From Microtetraspora glauca (GTDB taxonomy: Bacteria > Actinomycetota > Actinomycetes > Streptosporangiales > Streptosporangiaceae): a DNA stretch of 64,000 nucleotides. The notes under the pieces are model-generated. The model saw only the letters and a program-made list of their open reading frames with translations, had not been told where the DNA came from and did no database searches. Position numbers and translations under genes: made by a program. Of this stretch, positions 1 through 8,194 are shown one piece after another. Position 1 is the stretch's first letter. Each line of letters begins with the position of its first letter. The stretch spans positions 62,001 to 126,000 of the forward strand of contig BBYL01000026.1 of the NCBI GenBank assembly GCA_001570385.1. Reading direction: 5' to 3'.

Positions 1-289
1 CCCGTATGGGCTCGGCCGGTTCCTGGGGGGTGGCACGGCCGGAGGCGACGAGCTTGTCCGGCCGGTCGACCAGGCGCCGGGGCCTGGCGGGCGTGTCGGG
101 AGTGTCGGGCTCGTCGGAGTACGGACGCCGCCCGGTGCGGCGCGGCGGGGGCGTCTCATCGGGTACGGGGGCACCGAACGGAGGCAGCGCCCATGGCGAG
201 GAGCCCTGTGGAGGGCCCTCAGGGATGGGCGGGATCGCCGGTGGCGTCGCCGGGTGTTCCTCATCGCGTGAAGGGGGGTCCGAATTCAC
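1..289 (-). CDS. Proline-rich protein, N-terminal part (runs off left edge)
   Basis: An open frame on the minus strand starts at a GTG at 287-289 and continues without a stop to the window edge, giving about 96 residues. A GGAGG lies 8 nt before the GTG. The visible part is rich in Pro, Arg, Glu and Asp and has no hydrophobic segment, so it looks like a disordered cytoplasmic N-terminus such as precedes a membrane or kinase domain. No domain can be recognised and the function is unknown. It is upstream-to-downstream with the CPBP gene on the same strand, 124 nt apart. Confidence 0.6.
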   Translation of the reverse strand, partial: MNSDPPSRDEEHPATPPAIPPIPEGPPQGSSPWALPPFGAPVPDETPPPRRTGRRPYSDEPDTPDTPARPRRLVDRPDKLVASGRATPQEPAEPIR

Positions 290-413
290 GCTCCGTGCCT
301 CCACTAGAACGGCGAAGCGGACGCGAGCATGTTGATACCCGGTCTCCGGCTGGCGATCACCTCTAAAGACCAACACAGCGAACGCCGCGCTGACCATACC
401 TCTCTAGTGAGAT

Positions 414-1670
414 TTATCGGGACAGAGTCTGAATTGATCGTCTTTGGGCGATTATCACGACGGCGACGGTGAAGACGGCGAACTGCACGACCGTGCCGAC
501 GATCGACTGCCAGGGCACCGAGCCCTGCTGCAGCGCGTTCTGGAGGCCGCCCGCGGCGGCGGTCATGCCGAAGGCGAACACGTTGTTGACGGAGTGCAAC
601 GCGATGGGCGCCTCCAGGCCCCCGGTGCGGATCGCCAGCCACCCCATGAGCACACCGAACCCGAAGACGTAAGCGATGCCCCAGTCGGTGTAGCCGTGCA
701 GCGAGGCGAAGGCGACCGCGCCGACGACGATGCCGGGCACCGGGTTGCGCAGGTAGGCCCCGAACGCCTGGAGGATCCAGCCGCGGAACACGTACTCCTC
801 GGCCGCCGCCTGGAACGGCACCAGCACCAGGATGACGATCAATGGAGCCAGGAAGCGGTCCCAGCCCACCCACATGAACCCGGTCGACACGCCGGTCGCG
901 AGGAACGTCAGCTGCTGCGCGATCTCACCGAGGATCACGGCGACCAGCGCGATGGGGACGCACGACAACAGCCAGCCCCAGCGCAGCCGCCCGGCGACCG
1001 ACGAGAGCGTGCCCGGCCTCCGCCGCTGCACCGCCCAGGCCGCCCCGGCCACCAGGGGGATCGCCAGGGCGATCAGGCCGAGATTGAACCCGAGCGTCAG
1101 CAGCGGGTCCGCGAAGATCTGGGTGCCCTGCAGCACCATCGGAACGCCCGCCAGGATCGACACCAGCCAGGCGGCGATCCCGGCCACCACCGACACCACG
1201 AGGTATCCGGCGACGATGGCGAGCGTCCCGACGATCGGCCGCCACCAGCGATGCAGTGCCGTACGGGCGAGCCGGTCGTAGCGGGTGCCCGGTGACGGAC
1301 CGATGGCCCAGGGAGCCGGGGGCGGCGGAGGCGCCCACTGGTACGGCGCGGCCGGATAGTGCTGCCCCGGACCCCACGGCCCCGGACCCCACGGCCCCGG
1401 ACCCCACGGCCCCGGGCCCTGTCCCCCCGGACCCCACGGCCCCGGACCCCACTGTGCCGGGCCGTGCTCCCCCGGCCCCCATTGACCTGGGCCCTCGTGC
1501 CCTGGACCGGGTGCTCCGGGCCTCTGCTGCCCGGGGCCGGGTTGTCCCGGGCCCTGCTGCGGGGGCGGTCCCTGCGGAGGCTGGTCCGCGGGTGGTCCCC
1601 CCTGCGCGTTCGGGTCACCCTGGGAGGGCGGTTTCCATTCGGCGGCCGGGTTCCACTGCGGGTCGGTCAT
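414..1670 (-). CDS. CPBP family intramembrane glutamic endopeptidase
   Basis: The 418-residue protein belongs to the CPBP (CAAX protease/Abi) family of membrane proteases. The first 120 residues are a low-complexity Pro/Gly/Gln/Trp tail with tandem GPGPWGPG-like units. About eight hydrophobic segments follow. All three family motifs are visible: EEYVFRG (EExxxR), FASLHG (FxxxH) and ALHSVNN (HxxxN). Catalysis within the membrane is known for the family; the substrate here is unknown. The start ATG shares one base with the stop of the upstream lyase gene (TAATG), so the two are probably translationally coupled. Confidence 0.88.
   Translation of the reverse strand: MTDPQWNPAAEWKPPSQGDPNAQGGPPADQPPQGPPPQQGPGQPGPGQQRPGAPGPGHEGPGQWGPGEHGPAQWGPGPWGPGGQGPGPWGPGPWGPGPWGPGQHYPAAPYQWAPPPPPAPWAIGPSPGTRYDRLARTALHRWWRPIVGTLAIVAGYLVVSVVAGIAAWLVSILAGVPMVLQGTQIFADPLLTLGFNLGLIALAIPLVAGAAWAVQRRRPGTLSSVAGRLRWGWLLSCVPIALVAVILGEIAQQLTFLATGVSTGFMWVGWDRFLAPLIVILVLVPFQAAAEEYVFRGWILQAFGAYLRNPVPGIVVGAVAFASLHGYTDWGIAYVFGFGVLMGWLAIRTGGLEAPIALHSVNNVFAFGMTAAAGGLQNALQQGSVPWQSIVGTVVQFAVFTVAVVIIAQRRSIQTLSR
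1365..1450. repeat. Tandem GC-rich repeat encoding GPGPWGPG units
   Basis: Several near-identical copies of a 15-nt unit built on ccccacggccccgga lie in the N-terminal coding part of the CPBP gene. They encode repeated Gly-Pro-Trp-Gly residues on the minus strand. This is a coding minisatellite that probably varies in copy number between strains. Confidence 0.75.
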
Positions 1671-2614
1671 TACTCCATTGTCGGCCGTTCGAAGGTCCGA
1701 GCCCTCGCCAGACCCGCGGCACGCCCCTTGGCCGCCACCACGAGGGCCATCTTGCGGGACGCCTCGTCGATCATCTCGTCGCCCAGCATGACCGCCCCGC
1801 GCCGCTCCACGGTCGTGTAGTAGTCGTACGCCTCAAGGATCAACTCGGCGTGGTCGTAGTCCTCCTGCGACGGTGAGAAGACCTCGTTGCCCGCCTCCAC
1901 CTGGGAGGGGTGCAGCACCCACTTGCCGTCGAAGCCCAGCGCGGCCGCCCTTCCGGCCACGCGGCGGAAGCCGTCCACATCCTTGATCTGCAGGTACGGC
2001 CCGTCGATGGCCTGCAGGTCGTTGGCCCGGGCGGCCATCAGGATCCGCATGAGGATGTAGTGGTAGGCGTCGCCCTCGCCGTACCCGGGGGGCTGCTCAC
2101 CCACGACCAGGGTCTTCATCCCGATGGACGCCATGAAGTCCGCGGGGCCGAACACCAGCGTCTCCAGCCGGTCGGACGCGACGGCGATGGCGTCCACGTT
2201 GACGAGACCGCGGGCGCTCTCGATCTGCGCCTCGATGCCGATCCGGGGCAGCCCGTGCGCCTTCTCGATCTGGGTGAGCAGCGTGTCGAGCCAGACCACG
2301 TGCGAGGCGTCCTCGACCTTGGGCAGCATGACGCAGTCGAGGCGATCGCCCGCACCCTCGACGACGTCGATGACGTCGCGGTAGGTCCACTGCGTGGTCA
2401 GGTCGTTGACCCTGACGACGATCGTCTTCCCGGTCCAGTCGCCGTCGCGCAGCGCGGCGACCACGTTCTCGCGCGCCTTCTCCTTCGCGGCGGGCGCGAC
2501 GGAGTCCTCCAGGTCGAGGAAGACCTCGTCGGCGGCCAGACCCTGGGCCTTCTCGATGAAACGCGGATTGCTGCCGGGCACGGCCAGGCACGAACGTCGA
2601 GCACGCATGGCCAC
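1670..2614 (-). CDS. HpcH/HpaI (CitE-like) CoA ester lyase, malyl-CoA lyase type
   Basis: This 314-residue protein is a CitE/malyl-CoA lyase family TIM barrel. It has the N-terminal RSCLAVPGSNPRFI signature, the FLDLEDSVAP motif near residue 33 with acidic residues that contact substrate and metal, the IEAQIESA segment and GPADFMASIG. Family members cleave malyl-CoA, methylmalyl-CoA or citramalyl-CoA to acetyl- or propionyl-CoA and glyoxylate or pyruvate, and need Mg2+. The length fits the actinobacterial Mcl proteins linked to the ethylmalonyl-CoA pathway, but no ccr or ecm gene is in the window, so the substrate is open. The start is GTG-GCC-ATG; the internal ATG at 2608 is an alternative. 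Confidence 0.82.
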   Translation of the reverse strand: MAMRARRSCLAVPGSNPRFIEKAQGLAADEVFLDLEDSVAPAAKEKARENVVAALRDGDWTGKTIVVRVNDLTTQWTYRDVIDVVEGAGDRLDCVMLPKVEDASHVVWLDTLLTQIEKAHGLPRIGIEAQIESARGLVNVDAIAVASDRLETLVFGPADFMASIGMKTLVVGEQPPGYGEGDAYHYILMRILMAARANDLQAIDGPYLQIKDVDGFRRVAGRAAALGFDGKWVLHPSQVEAGNEVFSPSQEDYDHAELILEAYDYYTTVERRGAVMLGDEMIDEASRKMALVVAAKGRAAGLARARTFERPTME

Positions 2615-2739
2615 ACGCTAGCGGGGCCATGGTCGATCGCTACAAAGGAGGTGCCGCGTTCTTGGCACCGGCCTTGTACGGCCATCGGCGCGTCTTTCGC
2701 GAAGAATGGCACCGTCCACGAGCGTTGAGGGAGAAAGCG

Positions 2740-3324
2740 ATGACTGAAATCGCCACCGGGGTGCGCCCCGCCGTCCTGTCCGATCTCATCCCCGGAGCCC
2801 GGGTCCGCGACGCCGCCCTCGTCCTCGGCGGCGCCGCGCTGACCGGCCTGGCCGCCCAGCTCAGCTTCCCCATTCCGGGCTCGCCCGTCCCGGTCACCGG
2901 CCAGACCTTCGCCGTCGTGCTCGTCGGCGCGGCGCTCGGATTCAACCGCGCGGCGCTCAGCATGGGCCTGTACGTGCTGGCCGGCATCGCCGGAGTGCCG
3001 TGGTTCACGGGCGGCGGACACGGCCCCGGCGGCGCGACCTTCGGCTACCTGATCGGCTTCGTCGTCGCGGCCGCCCTCGTCGGCAGGCTCGCCGAGCGCG
3101 GCGGTGACCGCACCCCGGCGCGTACGGCCGGCACGATGATCCTCGGCAACCTGGTGATCTACGCCTTCGGCGTCCCGGTACTGATGGCGGTGACCGGCAT
3201 GGGCCTGGCGCCCGCGCTCGCCGCCGGCGTGGTGCCCTTCCTCGCGGGCGACGCCGTCAAGATCGCCGTGGCGGCCGGGCTGCTGCCCGCCGCCTGGAAG
3301 CTCACCGGGCGGTCCGGCAGGTGA
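2740..3324 (+). CDS. bioY: BioY biotin transporter S component
   Basis: The 194-residue membrane protein is the substrate-binding (S) unit of the ECF-type biotin transporter. Six hydrophobic segments are visible, with the typical SFPIPGSPVPVTGQTF stretch near residue 47, a loop before TM2, and the GGHGPGGATFGYLIGF stretch. The ATG at 2740 is chosen because GAGGGAG lies about 6 nt upstream; a longer frame starting at 2629 has no ribosome site. No bioMN genes are near, so BioY works alone or shares an energising module. A small gene follows with a GTGA overlap. Confidence 0.93.
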   Translation: MTEIATGVRPAVLSDLIPGARVRDAALVLGGAALTGLAAQLSFPIPGSPVPVTGQTFAVVLVGAALGFNRAALSMGLYVLAGIAGVPWFTGGGHGPGGATFGYLIGFVVAAALVGRLAERGGDRTPARTAGTMILGNLVIYAFGVPVLMAVTGMGLAPALAAGVVPFLAGDAVKIAVAAGLLPAAWKLTGRSGR

Positions 3325-3686
3325 ACGCCCCTCTGATCGAGGAGGGCGCGAAGAAGTCCGGCGTGCTGTGGGTGACCCTGGCCGCCGGACCGCGCCTGGC
3401 CTGGCATGTGTGGCACGAGGGGGCGATCTACCTCGTGACCGGCGGAGGCGAGCAGGAACTGCCCGGTCTCGCGGAGGCGTCCGAGGTGGAGGTGACCCTC
3501 CGCAGCAAGGACAACGGCGCCGAGTTGGTGAGGTTCACGGCCTCGGTCGAGGTGGTGGACCAGTCCCGCTCTCCGGAGGCGGTGGCCGCGCTCGCCAAGG
3601 AGCGTCTCAACGCCCCCGACGCCACCACGCTGACCGACCGCTGGGCCGCCGGGTCCGTCATCGTACGGTTGACGCCTCCGGCGTGA
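3321..3686 (+). CDS. Small hypothetical protein, FMN/F420-barrel-like
   Basis: The 121-residue protein starts at a GTG that overlaps the bioY stop (GTGA), so it is probably co-translated. The pattern of alternating beta-strand-like segments (SGVLWVTL, LAWHVWHEGAIYLVTGGGEQ, ASEVEVTLRSKDNGAELVRFTASVEVV) resembles the pyridoxamine-phosphate-oxidase-like split barrel, but no cofactor motif is certain. A role in biotin metabolism is only suggested by position. Its last 29 nt overlap the 3' end of the convergent EamA gene. Confidence 0.7.
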   Translation: MNAPLIEEGAKKSGVLWVTLAAGPRLAWHVWHEGAIYLVTGGGEQELPGLAEASEVEVTLRSKDNGAELVRFTASVEVVDQSRSPEAVAALAKERLNAPDATTLTDRWAAGSVIVRLTPPA

Positions 3687-4617
3687 GCAGTACGGCAGGG
3701 TCGGTCTTCGGCCGTGCGGCGGCGGACTGGGCCAGCAGGGCGCCGGCGAGGACGACGGCGCCTCCGACGATCTGGGCGCCGCCGAGCCGTTCCCCGAGCA
3801 GGAACCAGGCGATGACGGCGCCCGCGATGACCTCCAGCGTGGCGACGGTGGCGCCGACGGCGGCCGAGAGGCGGCGGACCGCGATCACTCCCGTGATGTA
3901 GGCGGCGACCGTCGCCACCAGGATCAGCCAGAGCGCGGCGCCCAGCACGGGCAGGGTGTGACCGCCCACCGTCGCGGTCCGGCCGAACGCCGCCCAGTCG
4001 ATGTTCCAGGGGCGCGAGAGCGGCAGGAGCGCGACGGCCGCGCCCGTCATGCCCCAGGCGATCAGCCCGAGGGGATCCATGTCGTCATCCGAGAAAGCAT
4101 CGTTCATCAGGAAATATCCGGCGCAGCAGGCGGCGGCGACGAGCCCCGCCATCAGCCCGAGCGCGTCCAGCCGGATGCCGTCCCAGACCTCCACCACGAC
4201 GGCCAGCCCCGCCACGGCGACCACGGCGCCCAGATAGGCCGACCGCGCGAGCCGCAGGCCCCGGACAAAACGCACCCAGACCACGACCAGCACCGGGGCG
4301 GTGTACTCCAGGAGGAGCGCGACGCCGACCGGCAGCCGGGTGATGACGAAGAAGAACAGGCCCTGGACGGCGGCCACCGCGATCAACGCGTACGCGGCGA
4401 CGAAAAGCAGCCGGTCACGCGGGATCCGAAGGGCCTTCGGCCGTACAATCACGAGAGCGACGACCAGGAGCAGTCCCGCCCCGGCCATGCGCACCCAGAC
4501 CGCCTCCATCGGCGTCAGCCCGGCCGCTCCCAGATATCGGGCCATCGGCCCGGAGAAGCCGAAACAGCACGCCGAGGCGACCGCGATCGCCAAGCTCGCC
4601 GCCCTCACACCCACCAC
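3658..4617 (-). CDS. EamA family (DMT superfamily) transporter
   Basis: The 319-residue protein has ten predicted membrane segments arranged as two EamA repeats, the layout of RhaT/YdcZ/EamA metabolite exporters. Typical features are the N-terminal SACCFGFSGPMARYL helix and the GERLGGAQIVGGAVVLAGALL stretch at the end. Members export amino acids, nucleosides or drugs; the substrate cannot be read from sequence. It is a single gene, convergent with the bioY pair and divergent from the PRC/MgtE gene. Confidence 0.87.
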   Translation of the reverse strand: MVGVRAASLAIAVASACCFGFSGPMARYLGAAGLTPMEAVWVRMAGAGLLLVVALVIVRPKALRIPRDRLLFVAAYALIAVAAVQGLFFFVITRLPVGVALLLEYTAPVLVVVWVRFVRGLRLARSAYLGAVVAVAGLAVVVEVWDGIRLDALGLMAGLVAAACCAGYFLMNDAFSDDDMDPLGLIAWGMTGAAVALLPLSRPWNIDWAAFGRTATVGGHTLPVLGAALWLILVATVAAYITGVIAVRRLSAAVGATVATLEVIAGAVIAWFLLGERLGGAQIVGGAVVLAGALLAQSAAARPKTDPAVLLTPEASTVR

Positions 4618-4693
4618 CCCATGTAACTACCATTAGCCCCTTTTGATCCTGTCATACCAGGCCGTCCGGCGCATCCCGGCGTAATCTGGCAAG

Positions 4694-5902
4694 GTGGATC
4701 GGATCTTCGTGGCCCGGCTGGCCGGGCTCGCGGTGTTCGACCCGGCCGGTGACCAGATCGGCCGGATCCGGGACGTGGTGGTCGGGATTCGCGGCCCTCT
4801 CCCACCGCGTGTCCACGGCTTCGTCGTCGAGATCCAGCCACGCCGCCGGGTGTTCCTGCCGATCACCCGCATCACCAGCGTCGAGTCCCGGGCCGTCATC
4901 TTCACCGGCAAGCTCAACATGCGCAGGTTCGAGCAGCGCGAGTCCGAGACCCTCGCCATCGGCGAGATGCTCGACCTGACCGTGCGCTACCAGGGCGAGG
5001 AGGTCACCGTGCTCGACCTCGCCATGGAGCAGGCCCGCCCGGCCGAATGGGTGCTCGGCAAGGTCGCCGTACGACGCGGGTCCAGGCGCCGTGGCGAGAC
5101 CCTCATCGTGGACTGGGAAGAGGTCACGGGCTTCGGCGTGGTCCAGAAGGACCAGGGCGCGGCCAACCTGCTCGCCGCCTTCGACGCGATGCGCTCCGCC
5201 GACCTCGCCAACATGCTCCACGAGCTGCCGCGCAAGCGGATGGCCCAGGTGGCCGCCGCGCTCGACGACGACCGGCTCGCCGACGTGCTGGAGGAACTGC
5301 CGGAACGCGACCAGGTCACCGTGCTGAGCCAGCTCCACGCCGAGCGGGCCGCCGACGTGCTGGAGGCGATGAGCCCGGACGACGCGGCCGACCTGCTCCA
5401 GGAACTGCCCGCCGACGAGGCCGAGGCCCTGCTCCGCCTGATGGTGCCCGAGGAGGCCGCGCCCGTACGACGGCTGCTGGTCTACGACGAGGACACCGCG
5501 GGCGGGATGATGACGACCGACCCGGTGGTCCTGCCGCCCAACGCGACCGTCGCGGAGGCGCTGGCGCACATCCGGCAGCGGGAGCAGACCCCGGCAGTCG
5601 CCGCCCAGGTCTTCGTCGCCCGCCCGCCCACGGAGACGCCGACCGGCCGGTTCCTCGGCGTGGCCCATTTTCAGCGGCTCCTGCGAGAGCCTCCGTCCAC
5701 CATGCTCGGCGGCGTGGTAGACAACACCGTCGATCCGATCAGGCCCGACCTCCCGCTTCGGGGGGTGGCTTCCTTGCTGGCGACGTACAACCTCGTCGCG
5801 ACGCCGGTCGTGGACGAGCACGGGCGGCTGCTCGGAGCGGTGACGGTGGACGACGTCCTGGACCACATGCTGCCGGAAGACTGGCGGGAGAGAAATGACT
5901 GA
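4694..5902 (+). CDS. PRC-barrel, MgtE N-terminal and CBS domain protein
   Basis: The 402-residue soluble protein starts at GTG. PRC-barrel-like segments occupy about residues 1-150 (VFDPAGDQIGRIRDVVVGI). A superhelical MgtE-N domain follows at about 165-265, with repeated LPxxExxxLLxxLxPDxAADLLxEL units. A CBS pair sits at about 275-395 (TAGGMMTTDPVVLP, VVDEHGRLLGAVTVDDVLDHM). The channel part of MgtE is absent, so it is not itself a Mg2+ transporter; an adenine-nucleotide- or Mg2+-sensing role is inferred. The next gene (DUF1003) overlaps by 8 nt, and this pair next to mrp is, from memory, conserved in mycobacteria (Rv1232c-Rv1231c). Confidence 0.86.
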   Translation: MDRIFVARLAGLAVFDPAGDQIGRIRDVVVGIRGPLPPRVHGFVVEIQPRRRVFLPITRITSVESRAVIFTGKLNMRRFEQRESETLAIGEMLDLTVRYQGEEVTVLDLAMEQARPAEWVLGKVAVRRGSRRRGETLIVDWEEVTGFGVVQKDQGAANLLAAFDAMRSADLANMLHELPRKRMAQVAAALDDDRLADVLEELPERDQVTVLSQLHAERAADVLEAMSPDDAADLLQELPADEAEALLRLMVPEEAAPVRRLLVYDEDTAGGMMTTDPVVLPPNATVAEALAHIRQREQTPAVAAQVFVARPPTETPTGRFLGVAHFQRLLREPPSTMLGGVVDNTVDPIRPDLPLRGVASLLATYNLVATPVVDEHGRLLGAVTVDDVLDHMLPEDWRERND

Positions 5903-6359
5903 GCGGCTCGACCAGCCGCGGGACGTGACCATGCGGCTCCGTCCCCACTACGACCCGGAGGCGTTCGGGCGGCTCTCCGAGCAGATCGCCCGTTTCCTCG
6001 GCACCGCCCGCTTCCTCGTCTACATGACGGTGTTCGTCACCGTCTGGATGGCCTGGAACGCCGTGGCGCCGTTCCGGTTCGACCCGTATCCGTTCATCTT
6101 TCTGACGCTCATGCTCTCCCTCCAGGCGTCGTACGCGGCACCGCTGATCCTGCTGGCCCAGAACCGGCAGGCCGACCGGGACCGCGTCCAGTACGACCAG
6201 GACCGGACGGCGGCCGAGCGCAACCAGGCCGAGATCGAATACCTCACCAGGGAGATCGCCGCGCTGCGGATCGCCATCGGGGAGACGGCGACCAGGGACT
6301 ACATCCGGTCGGAGCTCCAGCGGCTCCAGGAGGAACTGGGCGGCTCCAGGAACCAGTAG
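5895..6359 (+). CDS. DUF1003 family membrane protein
   Basis: The 154-residue protein has two membrane helices (VYMTVFVTVWMAWNAV and FIFLTLMLSLQASYAAPLILLAQNRQ) followed by a charged coiled-coil C-terminus with heptad-like QNRQADRDRVQYDQD repeats. This is the DUF1003 layout; its function is unknown in the family. It overlaps the end of the PRC/MgtE-N/CBS gene by 8 nt, so the two are made together and may form one membrane complex. Confidence 0.88.
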   Translation: MTERLDQPRDVTMRLRPHYDPEAFGRLSEQIARFLGTARFLVYMTVFVTVWMAWNAVAPFRFDPYPFIFLTLMLSLQASYAAPLILLAQNRQADRDRVQYDQDRTAAERNQAEIEYLTREIAALRIAIGETATRDYIRSELQRLQEELGGSRNQ

Positions 6360-6519
6360 GCCACCGTCCCGCCGCCGCCGTGCGGCACCCGTTCACTGCC
6401 GCCCCACCGCCACCCCGGCCCCCCGCCTCACCAGCACACCCCCGCGGTACGGCACACGCGACGGTGAAGTGCCGCTCCCGGTGTTCGGAGGACAGTGGCC
6501 GACTCCATAGCATGGATCC

Positions 6520-7659
6520 ATGGCACCGACCCCAGAATTGGTGACGGCGGCGCTGGCGACGGTCAACGACCCGGAGATCCGCCGGCCGATCACCGAGCTT
6601 GACATGGTCAAGAGCATCGATATCTCCCCTGACGGGGTGGTGCGCGTCGGCGTGTTCCTCACCGTCGCCGGCTGCCCCCTGAAGGACACCATCACCCGGG
6701 ACATCACCAACGCCGTCTCGAAGATCGACGGTGTGACGCGCGTCCACGTGGACATGGACGTCATGAGCGCCGAGCAGCGCAAGACCCTGCAGACCAAGCT
6801 GCGCGGCGACCGGGCTCCCGAGAAGGAGATCCCGTTCGCCAAGCCCGGCTCACTGACGCGCGTGTTCGCCGTCGCGAGCGGCAAGGGCGGCGTCGGCAAG
6901 TCGTCCGTCACCGTGAACCTCGCCGCCGCCATGGCCGACTCCGGCCTGAAGGTCGGCGTCGTGGACGCCGACATCTACGGCCACTCCGTGCCGCGCATGC
7001 TCGGCGTGAGCCAGCGGCCCACCAAGGTCGAGGACATGATCATGCCGCCGGTGGCGCATGACATCAAGGTCATCTCGGTCGGCATGTTCAAGCCCGACGG
7101 CAACACTCCCGTGGTGTGGCGCGGCCCCATGCTCGACCGCGCGCTGCACCAGTTCCTCGCCGACGTCTTCTGGGGCGACCTCGACGTCCTGCTCATGGAC
7201 CTGCCCCCGGGCACCGGTGACATCGCGATCTCCGTGGCCCAGCGGATGCCGTCCGCCGAGATCCTGGTCGTCACCACCCCGCAGCAGGCCGCGGCCGAGG
7301 TGGCGGAGCGGGCCGGTTCCATCGCCGCGCAGACCCACCAGCAGATCGCCGGCGTCATCGAGAACATGGCGTGGCTGCCCTGCCCGCACTGTGACGAGCG
7401 CATCTCGGTGTTCGGCGAGGGCGGCGGCCAGAGCGTGGCCGACGGGCTGACCCGCATCCTGGGCTCCCGGGTGCCGCTGCTCGGCCAGGTTCCCATCGAC
7501 ATGCGGCTGCGCGAGGGCGGCGACGAGGGCAAGCCCCTGGTGCTGACCGACCCCGACGCCCCGGCCGCGGCAGAGCTGCGCCGGATCGCAGCCGGGCTGA
7601 GCAAGAAGTCCACCAGCCTCAAGGGGCTGAAGCTGGACATCTCTCCCGCCGGTCGCTGA
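6520..7659 (+). CDS. mrp: Mrp/NBP35 family Fe-S cluster carrier ATPase
   Basis: The 379-residue protein carries an N-terminal MIP18/DUF59 domain (about residues 5-75, NDPEIRRPITELDMV) and a MinD-like P-loop ATPase. The deviant Walker A ASGKGGVGKSSVTVNLA lies near residue 121, Walker B LLMDLPPGTGD near 225, and a CPHC cysteine pair near 287 that in homologues binds a bridging Fe-S cluster. It loads [4Fe-4S] clusters onto apo-proteins in the cytoplasm. It is followed by a strong terminator shared with the convergent tatB operon. Confidence 0.94.
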   Translation: MAPTPELVTAALATVNDPEIRRPITELDMVKSIDISPDGVVRVGVFLTVAGCPLKDTITRDITNAVSKIDGVTRVHVDMDVMSAEQRKTLQTKLRGDRAPEKEIPFAKPGSLTRVFAVASGKGGVGKSSVTVNLAAAMADSGLKVGVVDADIYGHSVPRMLGVSQRPTKVEDMIMPPVAHDIKVISVGMFKPDGNTPVVWRGPMLDRALHQFLADVFWGDLDVLLMDLPPGTGDIAISVAQRMPSAEILVVTTPQQAAAEVAERAGSIAAQTHQQIAGVIENMAWLPCPHCDERISVFGEGGGQSVADGLTRILGSRVPLLGQVPIDMRLREGGDEGKPLVLTDPDAPAAAELRRIAAGLSKKSTSLKGLKLDISPAGR

Positions 7660-7676
7660 TTTCATCACCCCGCCCC

Positions 7677-7704
7677 GGGCCCGTTCACGACCGTGAGCGG
7701 GCCC
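7677..7704. terminator. Bidirectional stem-loop between mrp and tatB
   Basis: GGGCCCGTTCAC and GTGAGCGGGCCC form a 12-bp stem with one G-T/A mismatch around a 4-nt loop. It lies 18 nt after the mrp stop and between two convergent genes, so it can end transcription from either side. No long U tract follows, as is usual in high-GC actinobacteria. Confidence 0.7.
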
Positions 7705-7778
7705 GAGTCGTTTCCCTGCCCGCGTGCGGAGCCTGTACGCCGAGCCCGTAGCCGGTGTTCGATAGGGGAACGTCCGGC

Positions 7779-8138
7779 CTAGGTCGCCTCGGTGTCGTAC
7801 GGCGGGATCTCACCGAAGCCGAGGTCGCCGCCCGGAGACACCGCCCCGGCCGCGATGGGGACGGCTGCCGCCGCCGGCGCCGCGTTCCAGTCGTTCTCGA
7901 CGTCGTCGAGCAGATGCTTGCGCACGAACGTCTTCGGGTTGAGGTCCGCGGGGTCGAAGTTCTTGAACTCGGGCCCGAGGTTGGCCTCGAGATCGGCCTT
8001 GGCGTTGTTGGCCATCTGGCGCAGTTGCCGGAGCGTACGCCCGGCCTGCTGGGCCGCCTGCGGCAGCTTCTCCGGGCCGAACACGAGCAGCGCGATCACC
8101 ACGAGTGCCAGGATCTCTGGCCAGCCCAGTCCGAACAC
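7779..8138 (-). CDS. tatB: Sec-independent protein translocase TatB
   Basis: The 119-residue protein starts with the TatB/TatA signature: a short N-terminal helix MFGLGWPEILALVVIALLVFGPEKLP, then an amphipathic helix (AAQQAGRTLRQLRQMANNAKADLEANL). The Glu in position 8 and FGPEKLP fit TatB rather than TatA. It forms the twin-arginine signal receptor with TatC. The GTG start is set by AAAAGGAGATCACCT, 3-6 nt upstream. It is the last gene of a sigE-rseA-htrA-tatB run on one strand, an order known from mycobacteria. Confidence 0.92.
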   Translation of the reverse strand: MFGLGWPEILALVVIALLVFGPEKLPQAAQQAGRTLRQLRQMANNAKADLEANLGPEFKNFDPADLNPKTFVRKHLLDDVENDWNAAPAAAAVPIAAGAVSPGGDLGFGEIPPYDTEAT

Positions 8139-8194
8139 AGGTGATCTCCTTTTCCAGGAACAGCTGGTTTCAGACTAATAGCACCGCAGTGGTA

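Noticed and set aside
414..1295. Long open frames on the plus strand opposite the CPBP protease
   Set aside because: They are antisense shadows of the protease gene, with Arg/Pro-rich composition and no ribosome sites, as is usual in high-GC DNA.
1365..1450. Short repeats considered as an attachment site or array
   Set aside because: They are in-frame codons for Gly/Pro/Trp repeats in the CPBP protein.
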